Shown here: in pieces, positions 15,414 to 22,243 of the stretch
Layout: each line of letters begins with the position of its first letter
Position numbering within the stretch: the stretch's first letter is position 1
From: Bacillota bacterium
GTDB lineage: Bacteria; Bacillota_I; Bacilli_A; Erysipelotrichales; Erysipelotrichaceae
Reading direction: 5' to 3'
Length of the DNA stretch: 23,167 nucleotides
Assembly (NCBI GenBank): GCA_023388995.1
Contig: JAEWFD010000028.1
Location: 1-23,167 of the forward strand
Program-made: the position numbers and the translations under genes
Notes under the pieces: generated by a model
Told to the model about the DNA's origin: nothing
Databases searched by the model: none
Seen by the model: only the letters and a program-made list of their open reading frames with translations

Positions 15414-16806
15414 GAATCAAGTTCCGTTCGCGGATGAATATAAGTATGGGTTTTCTGATGAAGATGTCAGTGTCTATAAAACAGCAAAAGGACTAACGGC
15501 AGATACCATCCGGGAAATTTCCCGCATCAAGCAGGAACCGGACTGGATGCTGGAGTTTCGCTTGAAGGCTTTCGAACTGTTCGAGAAGAAAAGCAATCCA
15601 AGCTGGGGTCCTGATTTGTCATTTATTGATTTCGATGAATACACGTATTACATCAAACCCAGTGACCGGCAGGAAAAGAGCTGGGATGAAGTTCCTGAAA
15701 CGATTAAGAATACATTTGACCGTTTAGGAATTCCGGAAGCAGAGCAAAAATTCTTGGCAGGGGTATCAACCCAGTATGAATCCGAAGTCGTCTATCACAA
15801 TATGTTGCAGGAAGTGGAAGACAAAGGGGTTATCTTCTTGGATACCGACAGTGCCTTAAAGAAACATCCGGAGCTATTTAAACAGTATTTTGGTACGATC
15901 GTTCCAATGTCGGATAACAAATATGCAGCATTAAACAGCTGTGTCTGGTCAGGCGGAAGCTTTATTTATGTACCGAAAGGTGTAGTTCTGGATAAACCGC
16001 TGCAATCTTATTTCCGCATCAACTCCGAACAAATGGGACAGTTTGAAAGAACGTTGATTATCGTAGATGAGGGTGCTGATGTGCATTATGTAGAAGGATG
16101 TACAGCGCCTTCCTATTCCAAGGATTCCTTGCATGCGGCAGTGGTAGAGATTATTGTGCATAAAAATGCGAAGTGCCGCTACTCAACAGTGCAAAACTGG
16201 TCGGGAAATATTTTGAATTTAGTGACCAAACGGGCAAAAGTGCTGGCGGATGCTTCCATGGAATGGATCGATGGCAACATTGGTTCGCACATCACCATGA
16301 AATATCCAAGCTGTATTTTGGCGGAAGAGGGCGCACGCGGGATGACGGTATCCATCGCAGTTGCCGGAAAGAACCAAATTCAGGATACGGGAGCAAAAAT
16401 GATTCACTTGGCTCCCAATACATCCAGCAATATTATTTCGAAGTCAATTGCCCGCAATGGCGGAGCAGTCAACTATCGCGGGATGGTGCAGCACAATCCC
16501 AAGGCAACGAATGCACGTTCTAAAATTGAATGTGATACTTTGCTGCTGGACCAGTTGTCTTCCAGCGATACGATACCAACCAATGTGGTGATGAATCACC
16601 ACAGTATGGTAGAACATGAAGCAACGGTCTCGAAAGTCAGTGAAGAGCAATTGTTTTATTTGATGTCGCGGGGATTAAGTGCAGATCAGGCAACAGAAAT
16701 GATTGTCATGGGCTTCTTGGAGCCGTTTACCAGAGAGCTGCCGATGGAATATGCGGTAGAACTAAATCAGCTGCTGAAGCTGGAAATGGAAGGCTCCATT
16801 GGATAA
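15406..16806 (+). CDS. sufB: SufB, Fe-S cluster assembly scaffold
   Basis: The 466-residue scaffold assembles the nascent Fe-S cluster with SufC and SufD. It has the full family length, the conserved 'NSCVWSGGSFIYVPKGV' and 'LHAAVVEIIVHKNAKCRYST' segments, 'EWIDGNIGSHITMKYPSC', Cys376 in 'SKIECDTLL' (the position of the cluster-ligating Cys in E. coli SufB) and Glu405 in 'VEHEATVSK', then 'YLMSRGLSADQA'. ATG 15406 is served by AAGGAG 7 bases upstream within sufU, and the genes overlap by eight bases. Its end overlaps the next gene. Confidence 0.97.
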   Translation: MSENQVPFADEYKYGFSDEDVSVYKTAKGLTADTIREISRIKQEPDWMLEFRLKAFELFEKKSNPSWGPDLSFIDFDEYTYYIKPSDRQEKSWDEVPETIKNTFDRLGIPEAEQKFLAGVSTQYESEVVYHNMLQEVEDKGVIFLDTDSALKKHPELFKQYFGTIVPMSDNKYAALNSCVWSGGSFIYVPKGVVLDKPLQSYFRINSEQMGQFERTLIIVDEGADVHYVEGCTAPSYSKDSLHAAVVEIIVHKNAKCRYSTVQNWSGNILNLVTKRAKVLADASMEWIDGNIGSHITMKYPSCILAEEGARGMTVSIAVAGKNQIQDTGAKMIHLAPNTSSNIISKSIARNGGAVNYRGMVQHNPKATNARSKIECDTLLLDQLSSSDTIPTNVVMNHHSMVEHEATVSKVSEEQLFYLMSRGLSADQATEMIVMGFLEPFTRELPMEYAVELNQLLKLEMEGSIG

Positions 16807-17332
16807 GCCTTCTGTCCGCAAAGCTGCTTTGCAGCGACGGGAGCAAATTTCCGATAAACTTGAGAAATCGAAGATGATCCAAAAGCGAGTTTGGGACATG
16901 GTGAAAGAGGATGGATGCATCGGCATCTACATGGCAATGGCAGATGAAGTGCAGACAAGCACTTTGCTGGAACGATGCTGGGAGCATGGTATGCAAACAG
17001 CAGTTCCCAAAGTCGAAGAAGGAATCATCCGTTTCTATCTCATTACGTCGATGGATGATGTGCAGGAAGGTCATTTTCGCGTCATGGAGCCAGTCACAGG
17101 CAAAGCAGCAGAAGCAATTGATTCCTTGGTAATTCCCATGGTTGCGTTTGATGAAGAAGGAAATCGCATGGGATACGGCAAGGGATACTATGACCGCTAC
17201 CTGAAACAATTTGCCGGAAAGCGGATCGGAGTTGCTTTTGATGAACAGAAAGCTGCTTCCCTTCCTACGGAGGCACATGATGAGATCATTGATCTGATTG
17301 TGACGGAAGAGCGAATTTATCGCAAAGCATAG
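16799..17332 (+). CDS. 5-formyltetrahydrofolate cyclo-ligase
   Basis: The 177-residue enzyme converts 5-formyltetrahydrofolate to 5,10-methenyltetrahydrofolate with ATP. The family signature 'PMVAFDEEGNRMGYGKGYYD' (113-132) includes the ATP-binding Gly-rich loop and YYDRYL; the basic N-terminus 'VRKAALQRREQ' is also typical. The start is TTG 16799, five bases after GGAAGG, overlapping sufB by eight bases, so it is coupled to the suf operon. A role in keeping folate or Fe-S metabolism in step is possible but not shown. A terminator follows closely. Confidence 0.93.
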   Translation: MDKPSVRKAALQRREQISDKLEKSKMIQKRVWDMVKEDGCIGIYMAMADEVQTSTLLERCWEHGMQTAVPKVEEGIIRFYLITSMDDVQEGHFRVMEPVTGKAAEAIDSLVIPMVAFDEEGNRMGYGKGYYDRYLKQFAGKRIGVAFDEQKAASLPTEAHDEIIDLIVTEERIYRKA

Positions 17333-17357
17333 CAATCATAAAATTTATTCAGATATA

Positions 17358-17392
17358 TTGAGTGGTGAACTATTTCACTGCTCAATTTTTTT
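17358..17392 (+). terminator. Terminator of the suf operon
   Basis: TTGAG (17358-17362) pairs with CTCAA (17381-17385), and GTGAA with TTCAC inside it; seven T residues follow. Confidence 0.85.
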
Positions 17393-17422
17393 ATGCATCT
17401 ATGACATATTTTTTCTTTAGGT

Positions 17423-17455
17423 AAAAAAAAGACACTGTTTTTTAGTGCCTTTCTT
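17423..17455 (-). terminator. Terminator of the MerR operon
   Basis: On the minus strand GGCACT pairs with AGTGTC (one G-T), extended by flanking A/T pairs, with eight T residues after it. It lies just beyond the stop at 17464. Confidence 0.8.
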
Positions 17456-17463
17456 AGATTTGT

Positions 17464-18228
17464 TTAATTTCCGTATTGCTTATATACATAAGGCAAAATA
17501 GTCCATGTAACATCGTCGGCAAAAATGGTATTGGTGTGGATGACAGGTTTTAGTCCTTGGTAAAAATGATGTGCTTTATCACAAGGATGCTTGCGGCATT
17601 TCTGGCAGGTAGTAACACCGTTTTCCGCAGCACAGCTCAAGGACTCGCAGCTGAAACTTTTATCAAGACCTCCGGTATGGCAGCCATCACAAAATTGCAT
17701 TTCGTCACTCCAATAGCCGTTTGTATCTACACCTCCCGCATATACACGGATCAACCGCTCTTTCAGTTCTTCCCTGAACTTCTCGCTGATTGTTCCGCCG
17801 GTATAATGGACGCATAAATCGCAGCGCTGCCCGCAACTTGAATAGACTGCCTGCTCTTGGGGAAATGGCTTTCGATTGGGTATTTCCTTCATCCTAATAA
17901 GCTGCTTGGCAGCTTCGAGAGCAGGCAAGTCAGCGACAGAAAGCAATAGCCATTTCTCGTTATGATGTGTTTTGCTTAGATCGTAGCTTTCCTGGATCTT
18001 CTGTGAAAAGTCCTTACGCTGCATCTCGAATAGCTGACATTCCGCTTGGGTGAGAATAACTTGAAAATCATAACGGTCTTCCCGGATATAGATCGTCAGC
18101 AACAATTTCCCGTCATGATATATGCTTAATTCATCTTTACCGTTACCTATTTCATCTAAAGCATAATTTCCTCGCAGAAAGCGCATGGTTTCTGCGCTGA
18201 CTTTCTGCAGCTCTGTGTGCTTGCACAT
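17464..18228 (-). CDS. Cysteine-rich DUF3788-DUF3795-like fusion protein
   Basis: The 254-residue protein appears to join two domains. Residues about 25-125 resemble DUF3788: 'DELSIYHDGKLLLTIY', 'YDFQVILTQAE', 'EKWLLLSV' and 'AAKQLIRMKEIPNRKP'. Residues about 130-220 resemble DUF3795: 'CGQRCDLCVHYTGG', 'FCDGCH', 'SCESLSCAAENGV' and 'CQKCRKHPC', with ten cysteines (132, 136, 139, 180, 183, 194, 199, 208, 211, 216) that could bind zinc or a cluster. No catalytic motif is evident and the function is unknown. ATG 18228 has AGGGGG 8 bases upstream; longer in-frame readings run into the upstream gene. It is the last gene of the MerR operon, 47 bases after the Fpg-like gene. Confidence 0.75.
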   Translation of the reverse strand: MCKHTELQKVSAETMRFLRGNYALDEIGNGKDELSIYHDGKLLLTIYIREDRYDFQVILTQAECQLFEMQRKDFSQKIQESYDLSKTHHNEKWLLLSVADLPALEAAKQLIRMKEIPNRKPFPQEQAVYSSCGQRCDLCVHYTGGTISEKFREELKERLIRVYAGGVDTNGYWSDEMQFCDGCHTGGLDKSFSCESLSCAAENGVTTCQKCRKHPCDKAHHFYQGLKPVIHTNTIFADDVTWTILPYVYKQYGN

Positions 18229-18250
18229 ATTGCAACCCCCTATATTCTCA

Positions 18251-18262
18251 ATCAAATTTGAT
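18251..18262. repeat. 12-bp perfect palindrome in the operon gap
   Basis: ATCAAATTTGAT lies in the 47-base gap between the Fpg-like gene and the cysteine-rich gene. It may be a binding site or a short mRNA hairpin, or chance in an A+T-rich gap. Confidence 0.3.
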
Positions 18263-18275
18263 CCGTATTTATGTA

Positions 18276-19094
18276 TTATTCTTTTTGGCATGCTGGGCAT
18301 AGAAAAGTTGATGTGCTGCCTGTTTTGATGGAAACTATCGTTTCGCCGCAAACAGGACATGGCTGATTTTCTTTATAGCCAATCAGAAAATGATCCATTG
18401 TAAAGCCGCCTTTTTGCCCGAAAAAATCACTTTCGTAAGCAAAGGCGCCTTTCTTTCTCGATTCGTTTAATAACTGTATGATACTGTCATAAAGAAGCTC
18501 AATTTCCTTTGCATCCATATCTGCTATTTTCTTTTGCGGATGCAGACGGGCTTTGAACAAAATGTCGTGCATATACATGTTTCCGATGCCGCCGATATTC
18601 TTTTGATTCATTAGAAAAGCTTTGATTTGCGTCTTTTTCCCTTTTAAAAGAGATGAAAAATAAGCAAGCGTAAATGTTTCGTCAAAAGGATCAACCGCAA
18701 TATCTTTGGTGTTTGGTTCTGCAGCAAGTTCACGATCTGAAACAAGTAGAAATTTGCCGAACCACCAAAAGCGGGCAGTGTAGCCGCTGCCATCATGAAA
18801 GAGAACCTTTATCTGGTATTTGTCAGCTGCATTTTGCTCATGGTCGAAGAACAAGATATCTGCTCCCATGCCAAGAGATAAAAGGATATGCTCACCATTA
18901 GAGAGTGTCGTAATAATCCATTTTCCTTTATAGCGGATATCGTCGATTTTTGCATCTGCGGTTCGTGTTTGAAATTCATCGGAAGTGATGTTGGCACATT
19001 TTTCTTGCAGCAGGGTAATCGTGTGGATGGTTTTCCCTCGCAGGGTATCGTTCATTTGTCCTGCGAGTTTCGCAATTTCAGGTAGTTCAGCCAT
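18276..19094 (-). CDS. Fpg/Nei-fold DNA glycosylase-like protein lacking Pro2
   Basis: The 272-residue protein has the Fpg/Nei layout: N-terminal beta-sandwich domain, helix-two-turn-helix 'QKNIGGIGNMYMHDILFKARLHP' split about 164-186, and a C-terminal CxxC-x16-CxxC zinc finger (Cys246, 249, 266, 269). Fpg cleaves oxidised purines using the N-terminal proline of 'MPELPE'. Here the sequence is 'MAELPE', so the nucleophile Pro2 is Ala, though Glu3 remains. The zinc-finger arginine that probes the lesion appears replaced by Thr or Ser ('GSTSTFLCPACQ'), while Lys58 in 'YKGKW' is kept. I recall similar Bacillota homologues with non-proline second residues, so this is probably a subfamily. The gene starts three bases after the MerR stop; AAAGGA lies 9 bases upstream. 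Confidence 0.85.
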   Translation of the reverse strand: MAELPEIAKLAGQMNDTLRGKTIHTITLLQEKCANITSDEFQTRTADAKIDDIRYKGKWIITTLSNGEHILLSLGMGADILFFDHEQNAADKYQIKVLFHDGSGYTARFWWFGKFLLVSDRELAAEPNTKDIAVDPFDETFTLAYFSSLLKGKKTQIKAFLMNQKNIGGIGNMYMHDILFKARLHPQKKIADMDAKEIELLYDSIIQLLNESRKKGAFAYESDFFGQKGGFTMDHFLIGYKENQPCPVCGETIVSIKTGSTSTFLCPACQKE

Positions 19095-19097
19095 GTT

Positions 19098-20039
19098 CTA
19101 TTTTCCTTTCTCCTTTTTAAATTGAATGGGAATAAAAATATCTTGTTGGTATCGGTTCAGCTGATTTGCGATATCCCATGGCAGGATCTCCTCGATCATT
19201 TCATAGCGCAAATCTTCTTCTACGTTTGTATCAAATTCATAGTGTTCGCTTTTGCTTATCCAGTCCTTGAGCAAAAGGAAAGTATCATCCATGTCTTCCA
19301 TATAGGAGCTTGCTATGGCGAATAATCTACTTGGAAATATTTCGTCTGCATATTCTGTTGTATTCTCATAATCATCCGGTATTTTGATCAGCATGATCCA
19401 TTCGCCATTTGCTTCTTTGCGGTAAAAACAATTGCGCAGCCCTGGATTTGGAATAAAGCCATATTCCGCAAACAGGCTCTGCATTTTGTATTCGATATTT
19501 ACTGCTTCTTTTGTTTTCAAACGTGAAGTAAGAAAGCGCATGGCTGGCAAACGAATAATTCGAACTTCATGCAGCTTCAATGCCTCACGGCTGATTTTTG
19601 ACAGTTCTTCAAAGGTGACTGTCTCATTTTTTTCGCTTGCAGTGAGTCTTTTTTCCGTTTCTTCATAAAGCAGGGTAATACCTGATATTTTTTTGATGCC
19701 GCTCATCAGCATTTTTTGCAAGAAATCATTGACAAGTTGTTTCAGCTCAGATAAAGCTGATATTTCTGTATCCAGTGTTTCCAGTTTGCTTACAAATGCT
19801 TGAATCAAGGCTGCGGTGTTTTCACTTTGGAATATAATGACCATATCCTTAACCGGAATTTGCAATTTTCGTAAAATAATAATCTGTTTCAATCGTTCAA
19901 GCGCAGCAGTATCATAATAACGCTGTGTTTTGTTATCTGGGTGGCTGCTCCATAAAAGCCCCATTTCCTCGTAATATCTTAACGTTCTGCTTGATACGCC
20001 GAAGTTGTCAACCACTTCGTTTATTCTGATCAAATCCAA
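19098..20039 (-). CDS. MerR-family regulator with GyrI-like effector domain
   Basis: The 313-residue regulator has the MerR winged helix at residues 4-70 ('INEVVDNFGVSSRTLRYYEEMGLL'), a dimerisation helix (about 72-125) and a C-terminal region (about 155-305) laid out like the GyrI-like small-molecule-binding domain of BmrR-type activators. No metal-binding cysteine pattern is seen, so an organic ligand is more likely than a metal. The start is TTG 20039, seven bases after AGGCGG. A promoter with a 19-base spacer and an internal dyad lies immediately upstream, which points to autoregulation. It heads an operon with the Fpg-like and cysteine-rich genes. Confidence 0.88.
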   Translation of the reverse strand: MDLIRINEVVDNFGVSSRTLRYYEEMGLLWSSHPDNKTQRYYDTAALERLKQIIILRKLQIPVKDMVIIFQSENTAALIQAFVSKLETLDTEISALSELKQLVNDFLQKMLMSGIKKISGITLLYEETEKRLTASEKNETVTFEELSKISREALKLHEVRIIRLPAMRFLTSRLKTKEAVNIEYKMQSLFAEYGFIPNPGLRNCFYRKEANGEWIMLIKIPDDYENTTEYADEIFPSRLFAIASSYMEDMDDTFLLLKDWISKSEHYEFDTNVEEDLRYEMIEEILPWDIANQLNRYQQDIFIPIQFKKEKGK

Positions 20040-20059
20040 ACTATCACCGCCTTTTAGTT

Positions 20060-20090
20060 ATTATACAAGTTGACGTTAGGTCAATGTCAA
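20060..20090 (-). promoter_or_regulatory. MerR-type promoter with 19-bp spacer and internal dyad
   Basis: The minus strand shows TTGACA (20090-20085), a 19-base spacer and TATAAT (20065-20060). Inside the spacer lies the dyad TTGAC-N5-GTCAA (20070-20084). An over-long spacer with a central dyad is the hallmark of promoters that MerR proteins activate by DNA twisting. Confidence 0.85.
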
Positions 20091-20206
20091 TAGGATATCT
20101 CGGAATATGAAAAAACTATTTTCGCCGATCGTGATTGTCTAAATTTAGATCTTAACTGCCTTTCTCGTGGAGATTGCTTAAAAACCATGCTTTTTTCGGA
20201 TACTTG

Positions 20207-20215
20207 TGGTAAACT
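20207..20215 (+). promoter_or_regulatory. Possible extended -10 promoter
   Basis: TGG followed by TAAACT lies 34 bases upstream of the next ATG; no good -35 box is present. Support is modest. Confidence 0.3.
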
Positions 20216-20249
20216 AAGCATAGATAAATAACACAAAGAAAGGGAACTT

Positions 20250-20501
20250 ATGAACAAGATGGAACGTAAGAGTGTATTGGCAACATTGGTAGACAAACGG
20301 CAGCTTTCGTATCATCCCATTCCGGGAAAAGTGCCGGCACCAACTGAATTCTATGAATTGGAGTTTCAAGTGGAAGAGCAAGTGCTGATTTTCGAAGTAA
20401 GTGTGTTTGAGTATACGGTAATGGAGCTTGGCGATTCTGGTACTTTGACTTATACAGGGAATCGCTTGATCAGCTTTGCGGACAAAATTAAAGAAGTATA
20501 G
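20250..20501 (+). CDS. Small conserved-looking protein, DUF2500-like pattern
   Basis: The 83-residue soluble protein reads 'LATLVDKRQ', 'FYELEFQV', 'LIFEVSVFEYTVMELGDSGTLTYTGNRLISF'. That order, a VDKR strand, an FE-V strand pair, and a GD-G-L-Y-G-R---F end, resembles the small beta-rich DUF2500-type domains. The function of these is not known. Here the usual membrane anchor is absent. AAAGGGAA precedes the ATG by about 5 bases. A hairpin with a short T run follows its stop, and a small membrane protein gene comes 37 bases later. Confidence 0.7.
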   Translation: MNKMERKSVLATLVDKRQLSYHPIPGKVPAPTEFYELEFQVEEQVLIFEVSVFEYTVMELGDSGTLTYTGNRLISFADKIKEV

Positions 20502-20529
20502 TGCTCCTGTTTCGGGAGCACCTTTTCTT
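20501..20529 (+). terminator. Hairpin with short T tract between the two small genes
   Basis: GTGCTCC (20501-20507) pairs with GGAGCAC (20515-20521) around a 7-base loop, followed by CTTTTCTT. The broken T run suggests partial termination. Confidence 0.6.
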
Positions 20530-20538
20530 GGAGGAACA

Positions 20539-21159
20539 ATGAGACAGACAACATCGGTTTGGATTGCTGCTGGCACATGCTTGGCATTATATCTCTTTCG
20601 GCTTTTGGGATTTTCCATGATCCATCCAGCGATGCAGCTTGTGTATAACCTGATGCTGTATTGTTTGCTGGCGTATTCTCTTTACTGGTATCGGAAGCAG
20701 CAATGCATATGGCTGCATCCGCTTTTGCATGTTTTTTTGCATATCGCACTATTTGCTTTCATTGTTTTTGATCATTGGCTGGCAATCCCCCTCTTTCTGG
20801 TCTTTCCGCTAGCAGGGCGGCCGCAATGGAACCTCGTCTGGAAGATCCTATGCAGTATTACCTATGGAATTGCTCTTTTTTGGCTAGGCCTAGCTTTGCT
20901 TGTGGGAAATGTTATGACCAAAACCAGCGAAGTGTATCGTCTGGCATCACCGAAAGAAAATCGCTTTTTGCTTGTGGAGGAACATAACCAGGGAGCAGCA
21001 GGAGTGAATTATGTACTTGTTGTTGTGGATACTTATTTTGCTTTCTTTCAGCACCAGGAACGTTATCTGTTTGATGACGGGAAGATTTCCTATGCTTCTT
21101 GGCGGTGGGTAGATGGACATACCTTGGAGGCAGACGGTGAAATTCTGCGGGTAAAGTAA
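20539..21159 (+). CDS. Small membrane protein, hypothetical (DUF5412-like tail)
   Basis: The 206-residue protein has three or four membrane segments in its first 130 residues (about 7-25, 32-50, 60-85 and 105-125) and then an extracytoplasmic or cytosolic tail of about 75 residues. The tail reads 'SEVYRLASPKENRFLLVEEH', 'NYVLVVVD', 'RYLFDDGKISYASWRWVDGHT' and 'LEADGEILRV', an order that resembles DUF5412-type domains (SP-dG--, then W-d---v-I-G). TTGGAGG lies 4 to 5 bases before ATG 20539. Function is unknown. A terminator follows. Confidence 0.65.
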   Translation: MRQTTSVWIAAGTCLALYLFRLLGFSMIHPAMQLVYNLMLYCLLAYSLYWYRKQQCIWLHPLLHVFLHIALFAFIVFDHWLAIPLFLVFPLAGRPQWNLVWKILCSITYGIALFWLGLALLVGNVMTKTSEVYRLASPKENRFLLVEEHNQGAAGVNYVLVVVDTYFAFFQHQERYLFDDGKISYASWRWVDGHTLEADGEILRVK

Positions 21160-21183
21160 TCAGGCATGAAGCTGCAATTATTC

Positions 21184-21212
21184 TTGCAATGAATTGCGTA
21201 GTACCTTACAAT
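21184..21212 (+). promoter_or_regulatory. Sigma-A promoter of the ABC exporter operon
   Basis: TTGCAA (21184-21189), a 17-base spacer and TACAAT (21207-21212). Transcription would start near 21219, just before a terminator-like hairpin. Confidence 0.65.
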
Positions 21213-21221
21213 AAAAAGACT

Positions 21222-21246
21222 GAGCAGATCAAAATTTGCTCTTTTT
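21222..21246 (+). terminator. Terminator-like hairpin in the ABC operon leader
   Basis: GAGCAGA (21222-21228) pairs with TTTGCTC (21235-21241), one G-T, followed by five T. It can end the upstream gene, but lies right after the start point of the ABC promoter. Confidence 0.6.
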
Positions 21247-21268
21247 GCGTCTAGCAGGAGGTGATTGC

Positions 21269-22243
21269 ATGATTACAGTACAGCAGTTAAACAAAACCTA
21301 TCGGGTTGCGAAACGCAATGCGGGGATGAAAGAAGCTGTTTCTTCGTTGTTTCATAAGGAATATACAGAGATTGCGGCATTGAAGGATGTTTCCTTCGAT
21401 ATTCAAAAGGGTGAGATTGTGGCATACATCGGTCCCAATGGTGCGGGGAAAAGCAGTACCATCAAAATCATGAGCGGGATTCTGACTCCGGACAGCGGCA
21501 CTTGTGTTGTGAATGGCTATGTACCATGGCAGCAGCGAAAGGAATATGTCCGCTATATTGGCGTGGTCTTCGGGCAGCGTTCCCAGCTATGGTGGGATGT
21601 ACCGGTGATTGATTCCCTGGAACTAATTCGGGATATCTATCAGGTTGAGTCGCATCGCTATCGCCGTAATTTAGAGGAACTAACAGCTTTGCTTGATTTA
21701 GAGGAGCTTTTAAAGACACCGGCGCGGCAGCTTAGCTTAGGGCAGCGTATGCGCTGCGAGATTGCAGCATCCTTGCTTCATGATCCCCAGGTATTGTTTT
21801 TAGATGAACCAACCATTGGGCTGGATGCAATCTCCAAGCATGCAGTGCGGGACTTTATCCGCAAGTTGAATAGGGAGAAACAAACTACGGTCATTCTTAC
21901 AACCCATGATATGCACGATGTGGAGGCATTGAGCGAGCGGATTTTGCTGATTGGCAAGGGAGAAATTTTGCTGGATGGCAGTTTGGGAGAACTGAAAAAG
22001 CGCTATGGCACGATGAAAACCATTCAGGTGGAGTATTCGGGTGGTGCGCTATCCAGCAAAGCCGGAATGGCGCTAAGCAGGCAAGAAGCAAATAGCTGTA
22101 CGATTCTGGTCAATACCGAAATACTGTCTATTTCCGAAGCTATTGCCCATATTTCGCAGCATCTGGAAGTATCAGACTTAAGCATCGCTTCGGCTAGTGC
22201 CGAAGAAATGGTGATGTCCTTGTATCAGGAGTTTCAGCTATGA
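21269..22243 (+). CDS. ABC-2 type exporter ATP-binding protein
   Basis: The 324-residue ATPase shows Walker A 'GPNGAGKS' (55-62), signature 'LSLGQ' (155-159), Walker B 'VLFLDEP' and switch His213. The N-terminal 'TYRVAKRNAGMKEAVSSLFHKEY' lead-in and 'GVVFGQRSQLWWDVPV' Q-loop match the COG4586-type ATPases that pair with two permeases of the ABC2_membrane_6 (DUF990-like) group. These are export systems of mostly unknown cargo. AGGAGGTG lies 7 bases before ATG 21269. It overlaps the permease start by four bases (ATGA). Confidence 0.93.
   Translation: MITVQQLNKTYRVAKRNAGMKEAVSSLFHKEYTEIAALKDVSFDIQKGEIVAYIGPNGAGKSSTIKIMSGILTPDSGTCVVNGYVPWQQRKEYVRYIGVVFGQRSQLWWDVPVIDSLELIRDIYQVESHRYRRNLEELTALLDLEELLKTPARQLSLGQRMRCEIAASLLHDPQVLFLDEPTIGLDAISKHAVRDFIRKLNREKQTTVILTTHDMHDVEALSERILLIGKGEILLDGSLGELKKRYGTMKTIQVEYSGGALSSKAGMALSRQEANSCTILVNTEILSISEAIAHISQHLEVSDLSIASASAEEMVMSLYQEFQL

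Noticed and set aside
16727..17335. 202-codon open frame antisense to the cyclo-ligase
   Set aside because: No ribosome site or family pattern; the plus-strand enzyme with its signature motif explains the region.
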